Assembly: GCA_948777935.1 (NCBI GenBank)
Contig: CAQDYY010000005.1
Coordinates: 90,428-154,427, forward strand
Origin: an uncultured Clostridia bacterium
Lineage (GTDB): Bacteria; Bacillota; Clostridia; TANB77; CAG-508
Length of the DNA stretch: 64,000 bases
Reading direction: 5' to 3'
Below the pieces are notes generated by a model. The model saw only the letters and a program-made list of their open reading frames with translations. It did no database searches and was not told the origin of the DNA. The position numbers were made by a program, and so were the translations under genes. This document shows, one piece after another, positions 38,112 through 48,158 of the stretch. Positions within the stretch are counted from its first letter, which is position 1. Each line of letters opens with the position of its first letter.

Positions 38112-39761
38112 ATGGATTATAAAGATTTAGCAGATGTAATATTTCCAGATGTAAAGGATATTTCTTATTACGAAGAAAAATATCCTGTAAGAAATTTAGA
38201 AGAAGGAGCAATTGTAAGTAGATTTGCACCAAGCCCAACAGGTTTTGTGCATATTGGAGGGCTATATCAAGCCTTAATTGCAAGAAAAATGGCAAACCAA
38301 ACAAATGGTGTTTTCTTTTTAAGAGTAGAAGATACAGACCAAAAAAGAGAAGTAGAAAATGGTGTATCTGGAATTGTAAATTCATTAAAAGACTTTGACA
38401 TGGCACCAGATGAGGGAATGATAGACGAAGAAAACGAAACAGGAGCATATGGACCATATAAACAATCATTAAGAAAAGAAATATACAGAGCATATGCAAA
38501 ATACATGGTAAGTATGGGAAAAGCATATCCTTGTTTTTGTACATCAGATGAAGTAGAACAAATAAGGAATAAACAAGAATCTGCAAAAATTAGACCAGGA
38601 TATTATGGCGTATGGGCTAAATGTAGAAATGTAACAGTAGAAGAAGCAATTAATAGAATAAAAAATGGAGAAAGCTATATAGTTCGTTTTAAATCACAAG
38701 GAAGAGAAGACAGAAAAATAAAACATCATGATGTTATAAAAGGAAATATCGATTTCCCAGAAAACGACCAAGATATTGTTATAATAAAAGCAGATGGGCT
38801 TCCAACATATCACTTTGCACATGCAGTAGATGACCACTTAATGGGAACAACACATGTAATACGTAGTGACGAATGGCTATCTTCTGTACCACTACATTTA
38901 CAATTATTTCATGAATTAGGGTTTAAAGCACCAAAATATGCTCATATTTCACCAATTATGAAAGAAGAAAATGGTGGAAAAAGAAAACTAAGTAAAAGAA
39001 AAGACCCAGAAGCAGCAGTAAGTTATTATGCTGAAGTTGGAATTCCAGCAGATGCAGTAAAAGAATATTTATTAAATATTGCAAATTCTACATTTGAAAA
39101 TTGGAGAAAACAAAACCCTAATATGCCTATGGAAGAATTTGAATTACAGTTAAACAAAATGAGTGTTAGTGGAGCATTATTTGATATGGTTAAGCTTTTA
39201 GATATTTCTAAAAGAGTTATTTCAAAATATAGTGCAGAAAAAGTATATAATGAAGGAATTGCATGGGCAGATAAATATGATAAAAACTTAAAAACAATAT
39301 TAGAAAAAGATAAAGATTATACATTACAAGTTTTGGGAATAGAAAGAGGAAACGAAAAACCTAGAAAAGATATTGCAAAATGGTCAGATTTAAAAGAAAA
39401 TATAATTTATATGTATGATGAAGAGTTTTTAAATAAGCCACAACAATATGAATTCCAAAAAATAAATGACAAACAAGAAATTAATAAAATAATAACAACA
39501 TACATAGAAAAATATTTTAATATAGAAGATGATAAAGAAACATGGTTTAACAAAATAAAAGATTTATCTGAAGAATGTGGATATGCAAGAGAGACAAAAG
39601 AGTACAAACAAAATCCAGATGCATATAAAGGACATGTAGGAGATATTAGTACAGTAATTCGTATATGTTTAACAGGAAGAGCAAATACTCCAGATATGTA
39701 TGAGATTATGAAAGTATTGGGAGAAAAGTCTGTTATAGAACGTCTAAAAAAGGCAATATAA
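38112..39761 (+). CDS. gltX: Glutamyl-tRNA synthetase (long clostridial type)
   Basis: 549 residues. Class I catalytic motifs APSPTGFVHIGG (HIGH) and KRKLSKRKD (KMSKS), plus the VEDTDQKRE segment of GluRS. CFCTSDEVEQIR may contact zinc. The family is usually 470-500 residues; the longer C-terminal anticodon-binding part is seen in some Clostridia. The DUF951 gene follows after 13 bases, forming a two-gene operon. Confidence 0.92.
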   Translation: MDYKDLADVIFPDVKDISYYEEKYPVRNLEEGAIVSRFAPSPTGFVHIGGLYQALIARKMANQTNGVFFLRVEDTDQKREVENGVSGIVNSLKDFDMAPDEGMIDEENETGAYGPYKQSLRKEIYRAYAKYMVSMGKAYPCFCTSDEVEQIRNKQESAKIRPGYYGVWAKCRNVTVEEAINRIKNGESYIVRFKSQGREDRKIKHHDVIKGNIDFPENDQDIVIIKADGLPTYHFAHAVDDHLMGTTHVIRSDEWLSSVPLHLQLFHELGFKAPKYAHISPIMKEENGGKRKLSKRKDPEAAVSYYAEVGIPADAVKEYLLNIANSTFENWRKQNPNMPMEEFELQLNKMSVSGALFDMVKLLDISKRVISKYSAEKVYNEGIAWADKYDKNLKTILEKDKDYTLQVLGIERGNEKPRKDIAKWSDLKENIIYMYDEEFLNKPQQYEFQKINDKQEINKIITTYIEKYFNIEDDKETWFNKIKDLSEECGYARETKEYKQNPDAYKGHVGDISTVIRICLTGRANTPDMYEIMKVLGEKSVIERLKKAI

Positions 39762-39774
39762 GTAGGTGATAGCT

Positions 39775-39958
39775 ATGGAATACCAAATAGGAGATATTGT
39801 AAGAACAAAAAAAGTTCATCCATGTGGGTCTAAGTTATGGGAAATTACAAGGGTGGGAGTAGACTTTAAACTAAAATGCGAAGGTTGTCGGACATGTAAT
39901 TACTGTAGAAAGACCAAAGGCTTTAAAAATGATTACAAAGAAAATAGAAAAAGAATAA
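39775..39958 (+). CDS. DUF951-type small zinc-finger protein (one +1 recoding site)
   Basis: 60 residues after recoding. The zero frame reads MEYQIGDIVRTKKVHPCGSKLWEITRVGVDFKLKCEGC and meets CGG (39889). Skipping C gives GHVITVERPKALKMITKKIEKE and a clean stop. The result is a typical DUF951 protein: HPCGS and CEGCGH supply zinc ligands. The unshifted frame gives RTCNYCRKTKG, which is not the family sequence. ATG 39775 is preferred over GTG 39766 because AGGTGAT precedes it. Function unknown; often near DNA-binding or ribosomal genes in Bacillota. Confidence 0.88.
39889..39892 (+). other. CGG +1 recoding site in the DUF951 gene
   Basis: Context TGT-CGGA; the GGA gives Gly in KCEGCGH. Confidence 0.88.
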
Positions 39959-39993
39959 GTATTTTTAGGTAATAAAGAACGAATTTTACATAG

Positions 39994-40199
39994 TATAAAA
40001 ATAAATTAAAATAAAATATATAAAATTTGAAAAGAAGCGTCTTGAAAGTAAATTTTGTATACGTATGTTTTAAAAATTTGTGGGAGAATCTCACACCCTT
40101 GTGAGAGGGGCCTACAAATTTTTATTACATACTGTGCAAAATTTATCTTGAACAAGCGGATTTGAAAATTTATATATTTTATTTTTAATTTATAAATTT
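39994..40199. repeat. Long imperfect palindrome (~205 bp)
   Basis: Left arm (TAAAATAAAATATATAAAAT...) matches right arm (ATTTTATATATTTTA...) with nested inner arms around GTGGGAGAATCTCACACCC. It lies between convergent DUF951 and antiporter ends. Either a terminator-like structure or a miniature element. Confidence 0.6.
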
Positions 40200-40212
40200 A
40201 TTAATGCATATT

Positions 40213-41375
40213 TTACACTGTTTCTTCTACTTTTTGTTTTCTAAAACTTAAATGAAGTAGAATAGGTGTAATAAACGTAACTAAAAATACAGTAATAACA
40301 ATAATAGAAAAGACTTCTTCATTAATCATTCCCATATTTTTTGCCTCATCAATCATAATAAAAGCCATTTCACCACGTGTTGCCATTCCAATACCAATTT
40401 GTAAGCATTCTTTTTTCTTATAACCACAAAGCTTTGCACCAAAGCCATTTCCAATTATTTTACTAATAATAGTAATTGAAGTAAATAAAATGATAAACTG
40501 CCAAACTTCACTTGAAAAAGATAAAGTGGAAAGTTTTAGTCCAATACTTGCAAAAAACATAGGAGAAAATATCATATAAACAAGAACATCAATCTTATTT
40601 TTTATAAATTTTCCTTGTTTAGTATTACCAACAACAAGACCAGCAATATAAGCGCCAATAATGCCACTTACACCGAAAAATTTCAGCAATATAAGAAAGC
40701 AAAAGTGCAAAAGCAAGAGAAAATATAGGTAGTTCTTCTTTTCGAGGAAGTTTTGCTTCTAGCCATTCCATAAAACGAAACATAACAAGACCGTAAAACA
40801 ATGGCAATACCAAAAAATAGAACTATTTTCAAAATCAAAACAACAATGCCTAATATAGAAAGATCTCCATTATTTAATAAAAAACTTAAAAATATAACAC
40901 CAATTATATCATCTACAACACCAGCACCCAAAATTGCAGTACCAACATTAGTTTTTAATTTTTTCATTTCCATTAGAGATTCTACAGTAATACTAACAGA
41001 AGTTGCAGTAATTACAACACCGAAAAATAAATTTAAAGAATTATCTAATGTATAGCATTTGCTAAATAAAAATCCAAATATTAATGGAATTATAACACCA
41101 ATAGTTGCAATAATAACAAACTTTTTGCTACCTTCCATAAATTTTTTTAAACTTGTTTCCATTCCTGCTAAAAACATAATAAAAATAATACCTAAATTTG
41201 ATAAGAATTCTAGAATAGTATTTGATTGGATAATATTAAAAACAGCTGGACCTAATACAACACCTGCAACTAAACCGCCAAGCATTTTTGGCATATGAAT
41301 TTTTCCAGTAATCATACTAAAAATCTTTACAAAAAGAATAATTAACCCAATATCTAATAAATATTTACAATCCAT
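40213..41375 (-). CDS. CPA2-family cation:proton antiporter (two +1 recoding sites)
   Basis: 386 residues with about 11-12 helices. The zero frame starts MDCKYLLDIGLIILF and contains the family segments GLVAGVVLGPAV, AGMET and GAGVVDDIIGVI. CGG at 40793 is skipped to give GLVMFRFMEWLEAKLP. CGG at 40675 is skipped to give GVSGIIGAYIAGLVVGNT, a hallmark of KefB/NapA-type exchangers. It continues to IGMATRGEMAF and the C-terminus. Without the shifts it breaks into pieces of 230, 62 and 167 residues. Likely Na+/H+ or K+/H+ exchange. No regulatory RCK domain is present. Confidence 0.9.
40672..40675 (-). other. CGG +1 recoding site 2 in the antiporter
   Basis: Minus strand context TTT-CGGT. Skipped base is the C at 40675; GGT gives Gly of FGVSGIIGAY. 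Confidence 0.9.
40790..40793 (-). other. CGG +1 recoding site 1 in the antiporter
   Basis: Minus strand context TTA-CGGT. Skipped base is the C at 40793; GGT gives Gly of GLVM. Confidence 0.88.
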
Positions 41376-41605
41376 TTTAAAAGTTTTCTCCTTTGTATTT
41401 TTTGATATAGTAGGAAAGTCATGCCAGTGGCATAGATTTCCGTACTAGAGAAATATGGCGAAAGTTAGATTTTGTAAGCAGTTTCCACTGCGTATGAAAT
41501 CTTAGTTTCGGTTTTTAACATTATATCATAAAAATTTCATAATAAAATACTGTATAAATATTTTTTTAAAAGTGTATAATTTAAACAAAAAGAAGGAGGA
41601 ATAAC

Positions 41606-42682
41606 ATGGATAGAAAAGTAAAAGTTGTTCAATATGGAACTGGAAAAATGGCAGTATATACTATGAGATATGTTTATGAAAAAGGTGGAGAAGTAGTTGG
41701 GGCAGTGGATTTAAACCCAGATGTTATTGGAAAAGATATTGGAGAAATTATGGGAGGAGAAGAAAAAGGAGTTAAAGTAACTGCATTAGAAAATGCAGAA
41801 GAAATGTTAAAACAAGTAAAACCAGATATTTGTGTAGTAGAAACAAGAAGTTTATTTAGTGAAGTGCAAGAAGCATTACTATTATGTGCAAAATTAGGAA
41901 TTAATGCAATTACAACCTGTGAAGAAGCATTTTTTCCTGAAAATTCAAATCCAGTAGCAACAAAAGAAATAGATGAATTAGCAAAGAAAAATAATTGTAC
42001 AATTACAGGAAGTGGATACCAAGATATTTATTGGGGGCAATTAGTAAGTTCAGTTGCAGGTTCAACTCAAAACATCACAAAAATAAAAGGAAGCTCAAGC
42101 TATAATGTAGAAGATTACGGAATTGCACTTGCAGAAGCACATGGAGCAGGTTTAACATTAGAAGAATTTGAAAAACAAGTAGCATCTGCTGATAATATTT
42201 CAGAAGAAGAAAGAAACAAGCTAATCCAAAGTGGGGAATTTATACCATCATATATGTGGAATGTAAATGGATGGCTTTGTGAAAAATTAGGTTTAACAAT
42301 AGAATCGCAAACACAAAAATGTATACCACAAACACATACTGAGGATATATTTTCATCAACACTAAATATGACAGTAAAAGCAGGAGATGTAACAGGTATG
42401 AGTGCAGTTGTAACTACAAAAACAAAAGAGGGTATTACTTTAGAAACAGAATGTATAGGAAAAGTATATTCTAAAGACGATTACGATAAAAATGAATGGA
42501 CAATAGAAGGGGAGCCAAGTACAACAATAACAGTTGCAAGACCACAAACAGTAGAACTAACTTGTGCTACAATAGTAAACCGTATACCAGATGTAATAAA
42601 TGCAAAACCAGGATATGTTCCAACAGAACAAATAGGAGAACTAAACTTCAAACAAAAATCACTAAATGAATATGTAAAATAA
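41606..42682 (+). CDS. DapB-like NAD(P)-binding dehydrogenase, 2,4-diaminopentanoate dehydrogenase type
   Basis: 358 residues. N-terminal Rossmann domain QYGTGKMAVYTMRY, with AVDLNPDVIGKDIGE and the PDICVVETR segment. The middle includes ITGSGYQDIYWGQLV and HGAGLTLEEFE. Sequence features fit the dihydrodipicolinate reductase-like group that includes 2,4-diaminopentanoate dehydrogenase (Ord) of ornithine fermentation. No other ornithine-degradation genes are near, so the substrate remains open. RBS AGAAGGAGGAATAAC. Confidence 0.65.
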   Translation: MDRKVKVVQYGTGKMAVYTMRYVYEKGGEVVGAVDLNPDVIGKDIGEIMGGEEKGVKVTALENAEEMLKQVKPDICVVETRSLFSEVQEALLLCAKLGINAITTCEEAFFPENSNPVATKEIDELAKKNNCTITGSGYQDIYWGQLVSSVAGSTQNITKIKGSSSYNVEDYGIALAEAHGAGLTLEEFEKQVASADNISEEERNKLIQSGEFIPSYMWNVNGWLCEKLGLTIESQTQKCIPQTHTEDIFSSTLNMTVKAGDVTGMSAVVTTKTKEGITLETECIGKVYSKDDYDKNEWTIEGEPSTTITVARPQTVELTCATIVNRIPDVINAKPGYVPTEQIGELNFKQKSLNEYVK

Positions 42683-42736
42683 TAGAAATATGATATAATA
42701 CTAATTATGTGAAAACATAAAGAAAGGAAGATAATT

Positions 42737-43690
42737 ATGGTAGAAAGAAGAAAAATCGTATTAGTAGGAACAGGGTTTGTAGGAATGAGCATGGCATATT
42801 CTTTACTAAACCAAGGAGGAGTAAACGAACTTGTTTTAATTGATGTTGTAAAAGAAAAAGCAGAAGGAGAAGCAATGGATTTATCACATGGAATGCCTTT
42901 TGCACCAAGCAAAATGGATATTAAAGCAGGAGATTATTTAGATTGTAAAGATGCAAATATTGTTGTAATTACAGCTGGGCTAAACCAAAAACCAGGACAA
43001 ACAAGGTTAGAACTTGCAAAGGAAAATGCTAAAATAATGAAGGACATTACAAAACAAGTAGTAGATAGTGGATTTAATGGAACATTTGTAATTGCAAGTA
43101 ATCCAGTAGATTTAATGACATATGTTGTATATAAAGTATCAGGATTTCCAAAAGAAAAAGTTATTGGTTCAGGAACAGTTTTAGACACAGCAAGGCTTCG
43201 TTTCCTAATTGGAGAATACTTACAAGTGGCAAGTAAAAATGTACATGCATATATTATGGGAGAACATGGGGATTCTTCATTTGTACCATGGGAACATGCA
43301 TATGTTGGATGTAAAAAATTAACTGATGTTATGAAAGAACAAGGAAAAGATTTAAAAGATTTAGACAAAATCTATGAAGATGTACAGCAAGCAGCCTATG
43401 AAATTATTAATAAGAAAAAAGCCACTTATTATGGAATTGGAATTGCCCTAACAAGGTTAATAAAAGCAATTTTAGGTGATGAAAATGCGATTATGCCAGT
43501 ATCTATGTATCAAAATGGAGAATATGGACATTCAGGAATGTTTATAGGTGTTCCAGCAATTATAAATCGTAATGGAATAAAAGAAATGGTAAAATTAAAC
43601 TTAGAGCCCGAAGTACAAGAAAAATTTGATTATAGTTGTAATTTATTAAGCAAAATGATTGAAGAAGAGATAAATCCAATTTTAGAATAG
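42737..43690 (+). CDS. ldh: L-lactate dehydrogenase
   Basis: 317 residues, the standard length. NAD motif GTGFVGMSMAY, then LSHGMPF, the substrate loop DTARLRFL and the catalytic motif GEHGDSS. Reduces pyruvate to lactate to recycle NADH in fermentation. RBS AAAGGAAGATAATT. Its own transcript unit is unclear; the neighbouring genes run the same way. Confidence 0.95.
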   Translation: MVERRKIVLVGTGFVGMSMAYSLLNQGGVNELVLIDVVKEKAEGEAMDLSHGMPFAPSKMDIKAGDYLDCKDANIVVITAGLNQKPGQTRLELAKENAKIMKDITKQVVDSGFNGTFVIASNPVDLMTYVVYKVSGFPKEKVIGSGTVLDTARLRFLIGEYLQVASKNVHAYIMGEHGDSSFVPWEHAYVGCKKLTDVMKEQGKDLKDLDKIYEDVQQAAYEIINKKKATYYGIGIALTRLIKAILGDENAIMPVSMYQNGEYGHSGMFIGVPAIINRNGIKEMVKLNLEPEVQEKFDYSCNLLSKMIEEEINPILE

Positions 43691-43722
43691 TAAGGTTGAA
43701 ATTTTAATAGAAAGAGTAAGAA

Positions 43723-44400
43723 ATGGAAGAATTAAGAGAAAAATTATTTTCACTAGCAGATGAAAAATATAAAGAATTTCATGGGTCACTATGCCCTGGG
43801 ACAAATAACATAATAGGAATTAGAGTACCAATACTTCGTAATTTAGCTGGGAGTATTGCAAAAGAGGATTGGAGAGAGTATTTAAAAAATGCTAAAGATG
43901 ACTATTATGAAGAAGTGATGTTACAGGGCATGGTAATTGGCTTAGCAAAAATGGAATTTGATGAAAGAATAGAGTATGTAAAAGAATTTATTCCTAAAAT
44001 TGATAATTGGGCAGTATGTGATGTAACATGTGCAGGCTTTAAATTTACTAAAAAGAATATGGAAGAAGTATGGAAATTTTTAAAACCATATTTAGCTTCT
44101 AATAAAGAATTTGAAATCCGTTTTGCAGTAGTTATGTTATTAGATTTTTATATAACAGAAGAATACATTAAAGATGTATTAGAAATATTAAACAACATAC
44201 ATCATGAAGGATATTACGTAAAAATGGCAGTTGCATGGGCAATTTCAATTTGTTATATAAAATTTCCAAAAGAAACTATGAAACTATTAGAAAAAAATAA
44301 TTTAGATACATTTACATATAATAAAGCATTACAAAAAATAACAGAATCGTATAGAGTAAGTAAAGAAGAAAAAGATAAAATACGAAAAATGAAACGATAA
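43723..44400 (+). CDS. AlkD-like DNA alkylation repair protein
   Basis: 225 residues, all helical, built of HEAT-like repeats. The start MEELREKLFSLADEKYKEFHGSLCPGTNN and the segments GIRVPILRNLA and DNWAVCDVTCAGFKF are typical of the AlkC/AlkD DNA glycosylase family, which removes alkylated bases without base flipping. 14 bases before the next gene. No other repair genes are near. Confidence 0.88.
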   Translation: MEELREKLFSLADEKYKEFHGSLCPGTNNIIGIRVPILRNLAGSIAKEDWREYLKNAKDDYYEEVMLQGMVIGLAKMEFDERIEYVKEFIPKIDNWAVCDVTCAGFKFTKKNMEEVWKFLKPYLASNKEFEIRFAVVMLLDFYITEEYIKDVLEILNNIHHEGYYVKMAVAWAISICYIKFPKETMKLLEKNNLDTFTYNKALQKITESYRVSKEEKDKIRKMKR

Positions 44401-44414
44401 AATTAGGAGTATAT

Positions 44415-45380
44415 ATGGAATTATTTAAAAGAATAGGACAAGAAATAGATATAGAAAAATTAAGTAAAGAAATTTGTGGATCATACCAATTTGGACAATA
44501 TAATAGGCATGAATTGATTTTTGTAGGGATTGATGATTTATCATATTATTTATATACTTCAAATGGAAGATATCTTGTAAAAATAATGAACAAGGAAAAG
44601 ACTAAGGAAGATATAAGTGAATTTGTACAAAAAAATATGATTATTAATAAAAATTATGTACATGCACCAAAGATTATACTACATAATGAAGAGGCTATTT
44701 TTACATATAATATAAATGATTTACAGATAAATCTTATTGTTATGGAATGCATTGATGGCATGGATTTATATTCTATCAATAAAGTAATAACTAAAGAAGA
44801 TATTGATAAATTAGTGGATATGGTAGTAACATTTCACAAAATAGAAGAAAAAATAGAAATTAATGATTATGATGAATACTGTTTTATGAAAATAAAATAT
44901 GACTATGAAAAAACGGAAAAATATTTGCCTAAAGATATAAAAACACAAATAGAAGAGGTAATAAAGGAATTTGATAAGATCGAATTAGGAAAATTACCAA
45001 AGTGCTTTATTCATGGAGATTTAATTTCCACAAATATCATGAAGGACAAGAATAACCAATTATGGCTAATTGATTTTTATGAAAGTGGAGTTGGTATCCG
45101 TATATTAGATATTGTAAAAATATTAAATAGTGTAATTTATAACTATCAATATGAAGATGAAACAAATAAATTGGAAGAGCATTTCTTACATAGATATGAA
45201 GAAGAGATGCCATTGACTGAATATGAATTAAAAGTTTTACCTGTTCTAAGAAAAGCCGATGCTCTAGTAGGGATTATGCTAGAAACATATGATGCATTAA
45301 GAGGTAGAGATAATGTAGAAAATCAGTATTGGCTAGAGAATGATACGAGGTTAATTAAAAAGTTAGAAAAAGAAAGTTGA
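44415..45380 (+). CDS. Aminoglycoside-phosphotransferase-fold kinase
   Basis: 321 residues of the APH/choline kinase fold. Brenner motif FIHGDLISTNIM and metal motif LWLIDFYESG. The family covers aminoglycoside, choline, fructosamine and homoserine-type kinases. Nothing in the neighbourhood fixes the substrate, so a resistance role should not be assumed. Confidence 0.75.
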   Translation: MELFKRIGQEIDIEKLSKEICGSYQFGQYNRHELIFVGIDDLSYYLYTSNGRYLVKIMNKEKTKEDISEFVQKNMIINKNYVHAPKIILHNEEAIFTYNINDLQINLIVMECIDGMDLYSINKVITKEDIDKLVDMVVTFHKIEEKIEINDYDEYCFMKIKYDYEKTEKYLPKDIKTQIEEVIKEFDKIELGKLPKCFIHGDLISTNIMKDKNNQLWLIDFYESGVGIRILDIVKILNSVIYNYQYEDETNKLEEHFLHRYEEEMPLTEYELKVLPVLRKADALVGIMLETYDALRGRDNVENQYWLENDTRLIKKLEKES

Positions 45381-45390
45381 GCATAAAGAA

Positions 45391-45544
45391 GATGTAGTAA
45401 TATAAAATTAAAAATTCTGTTCTCCACGGCGTTTTAGTATAATTGGTTTTAACAACACTTGAAACGCACTATACTTTGGGAAAAAGAAATATGACGCCTT
45501 TGGCTAACAGGTCGAACTCGTTTTTAATTTTATATTACTACATC
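45391..45544. mobile_element. MITE-like element with ~24-bp terminal inverted repeats
   Basis: Ends GATGTAGTAATATAAAAT... and its exact inverse (...ATTTTATATTACTACATC). The 106-bp interior includes CCACGGCGTTTTAGTATAATTGG and TTGGCTAACAGGTCGAACTC. A second, inverted copy with an insertion lies at 61591. No transposase ORF. Confidence 0.8.
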
Positions 45545-45565
45545 TTCAAGCTATTATTATAGTAG

Positions 45566-45598
45566 AAAATAGAAGTGGCTAAAGCCACTTCTATTTTA
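45566..45598 (-). terminator. Terminator of clpE
   Basis: Stem AAAATAGAAGTGGC / GCCACTTCTATTTT; it overlaps the clpE stop codon. Works from the minus strand. Confidence 0.75.
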
Positions 45599-47894
45599 CT
45601 TCAAATGTTAATTCATTATTTGAAACACCGACTATAACAGAATTGCCATCTAACAATTCAGAACGTAAAATCATTTCAGACAAAATATCTTCTACATATC
45701 TCTGTATTGCCCTACGAAGAGGTCTTGCACCATATTTATAATCAGTGCCTTTTTCTAATAAATACTCTTTTGCCTCTTTTGTTATATTAAAAGAAATCAT
45801 TTTATTAGACAAAGCATCTTTTGTGCTTTTTAGCATTAAATCCACAATTTCTAATAACTGTTCTTTATTTAAACTATCAAAAACAATAATTTCATCAATA
45901 CGGTTCAAAAACTCTGGACGAAAAGTCTGTTTTAAACTATCTTGAATTTTACTCTTATCAATAGTAGATTCCTTTCCAAATCCAATTGAATTATTGTTTA
46001 AGTTAGAACCAGCATTAGAAGTCATAATAATAATTGTATTTTCAAAACTTACTACATTTCCTTGTGAATCAGTTAATTTACCATCATCTAATACTTGAAG
46101 AAGTATATTAAATACATCTGGATGAGCTTTTTCTATTTCATCAAAAAGAATAATAGAATAAGGATGTCTTTTTACTTTTTCAGTTAGCTGACCTGCATCA
46201 TCATACCCTACATACCCTGGAGGTGAACCAATAAGCTTAGAAGTAGAGTGGCTTTCCATATATTCAGACATATCAACTCTAATAATTGCATCATCTTTAC
46301 CAAACATTTCATAACTTAAACTTTTTGCAAGTTCTGTTTTACCAACACCAGTAGGACCAACAAATATAAAAGATGGTGGTCTTTTAGTACTTTTTAAGCC
46401 TGCACGGTTTCTCCTAATTGCACGTGATACAGCAGACACAGCTTCATTTTGCCCAATAATTCTTTTATGAAGATTATCTTCTAATGAAAGAAGTTTCAAT
46501 GTTTCTTCTTCTGTGATTTTTTGAACAGGAATTTTAGTCCAATGTTCAATAACAAGAGCAATATCTTGCACAGTTAATTGCTTTGGTTTTGCTTTTTTGC
46601 TTAATGCATCTATCTTTTCTTGTAATTTACATTCCTTTGTTTTTAAGTCAGCTGCTTTTTGGTAATCTTCTGTAGAATCAGCAGTTGCAGCTTCTTCCTT
46701 TTCTTCTTGAACTAGTTTTAACTCATTTTTTAATACCTCTAATTGGTACAATTCTTTATTATTCAAATTAATTCTAGAACATGCTTCATCTAAAATATCA
46801 ATTGCCTTATCTGGCAAAAAACGATCATGAATATATTTTTCAGACATCTGTACAGTTTTTTCTATAACATCTGTAGAAATTTTTACTTTATGATAATCTT
46901 CATAATATTTTTTAATGCCATCTAGAATTTTAATAGTATCATCTACACTTGGTTCTTCTACCATAACAGGTTGAAATCTTCTTTCTAAAGCGGTATCCTT
47001 TTCAATATATTTACGATATTCTCTTAAAGTAGTAGTACCAATCAATTGAATTTCGCCGTTAGCAAGAGAAGGTTTCAAAATATTTGCAGCATTCATAGAA
47101 TTTTCTGCATCTCCTGCACCCATAATGTTGTGAATTTCATCAATAACTAAAATAATATTTCCACAAGCTTTACATTCATCAATTATCGATTTCATTCTAC
47201 CCTCAAATTGACCTCTAAACTGAGTGCCAGCAAGAACTGCTGTCATATCTAATAAATATACTTCTTTATTCAATAATTTTGCAGGTACATTTCCATTTGC
47301 AATTTTAATAGCAAGACCTTGTGCAATAGCTGTTTTTCCAACACCAGGTTCACCAATTAAACAGGGGTTATTTTTAGAACGTCTATTTAAAATTTGAACA
47401 ATCCTTTGTATTTCACGGTCTCTTCCAATAACAATATCTAGTTCATTATTTCTTGCTTTATTTGTTAAATTAGTACCAAAAGTATCTAAAAATTTAGTCT
47501 TTTTTTGTTTTACTTTTTTGTCTACTTTAACCTTTTTATTTGAATTAGATACATTATCGCTATGAGGTTCATTAGAGCCGATATTATTTGCACCCACACC
47601 AAATAAAGCATTAAATGGAATTGCAGTAGCAGAAGCTGAATCTAGGCTAATATCACTATTAGATAAATTTTCAGCCAAATCCTTAAAAATTGTTTCAAAT
47701 TGTGATGTCATATCTTCTAAATCAACATTATCACTTTCCAAAACAGTAGATTGTTTTGCAAGAACTTCTAAAGGATTAATTCCTTTTTCCTTAGCACAAT
47801 TATAGCAAAAACCTTCTAAAGAAGTTTCACCTTTTTCATTTTGTTTATTAACAAATATAATAGCTGTATTCTTTTTACATGCACAACATAACAT
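45591..47894 (-). CDS. clpE: ClpE-type AAA+ ATPase
   Basis: 767 residues. An N-terminal zinc finger (CCACKKN... and CYNCAKEKG) replaces the double Clp N-repeat and is diagnostic of ClpE. The first AAA domain has Walker A GEPGVGKTAIA and Walker B VIDEIHNIMG. A UVR-like coiled-coil middle segment follows (EDYQKAADLKTKECKLQEKI). The second AAA domain has GPTGVGKTELAKSL and LFDEIEKAHPD, ending in the D2 small domain. Unfolds proteins for ClpP under heat or stress. No CtsR box could be fixed upstream. Confidence 0.92.
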   Translation of the reverse strand: MLCCACKKNTAIIFVNKQNEKGETSLEGFCYNCAKEKGINPLEVLAKQSTVLESDNVDLEDMTSQFETIFKDLAENLSNSDISLDSASATAIPFNALFGVGANNIGSNEPHSDNVSNSNKKVKVDKKVKQKKTKFLDTFGTNLTNKARNNELDIVIGRDREIQRIVQILNRRSKNNPCLIGEPGVGKTAIAQGLAIKIANGNVPAKLLNKEVYLLDMTAVLAGTQFRGQFEGRMKSIIDECKACGNIILVIDEIHNIMGAGDAENSMNAANILKPSLANGEIQLIGTTTLREYRKYIEKDTALERRFQPVMVEEPSVDDTIKILDGIKKYYEDYHKVKISTDVIEKTVQMSEKYIHDRFLPDKAIDILDEACSRINLNNKELYQLEVLKNELKLVQEEKEEAATADSTEDYQKAADLKTKECKLQEKIDALSKKAKPKQLTVQDIALVIEHWTKIPVQKITEEETLKLLSLEDNLHKRIIGQNEAVSAVSRAIRRNRAGLKSTKRPPSFIFVGPTGVGKTELAKSLSYEMFGKDDAIIRVDMSEYMESHSTSKLIGSPPGYVGYDDAGQLTEKVKRHPYSIILFDEIEKAHPDVFNILLQVLDDGKLTDSQGNVVSFENTIIIMTSNAGSNLNNNSIGFGKESTIDKSKIQDSLKQTFRPEFLNRIDEIIVFDSLNKEQLLEIVDLMLKSTKDALSNKMISFNITKEAKEYLLEKGTDYKYGARPLRRAIQRYVEDILSEMILRSELLDGNSVIVGVSNNELTFEVK

Positions 47895-48081
47895 ATATAT
47901 AAATCTCCTAACATTTTACATATTTTCTATTAGTATATAATACACGAAAAGTATGCAAAAGTCAAGAAATTAAGGAAGGGTTAATAAGTACCTATTGTAA
48001 ATTTTTTGTGAAATTGTAATATATTAAAACCTACTAGAATAAGATATAATAAAGGACATACTAAAAATTTTCTTACAAAAT

Positions 48082-48111
48082 TTGACAAGGTAAGTAAGTT
48101 TGTGGTAGAAT
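48082..48111 (+). promoter_or_regulatory. Candidate promoter of the lysozyme-like gene
   Basis: TTGACA, 18-base spacer, TAGAAT. About 48 bases to the GTG start. Confidence 0.5.
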
Positions 48112-48158
48112 AGGCAACATGATGCTAAAAATAGTATCAGAAAGGATGTTTAAAAATC

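Noticed and set aside
40801..41298. Plus-strand ORFs inside the antiporter
   Set aside because: Antisense shadows of a hydrophobic gene; no RBS and no family similarity.
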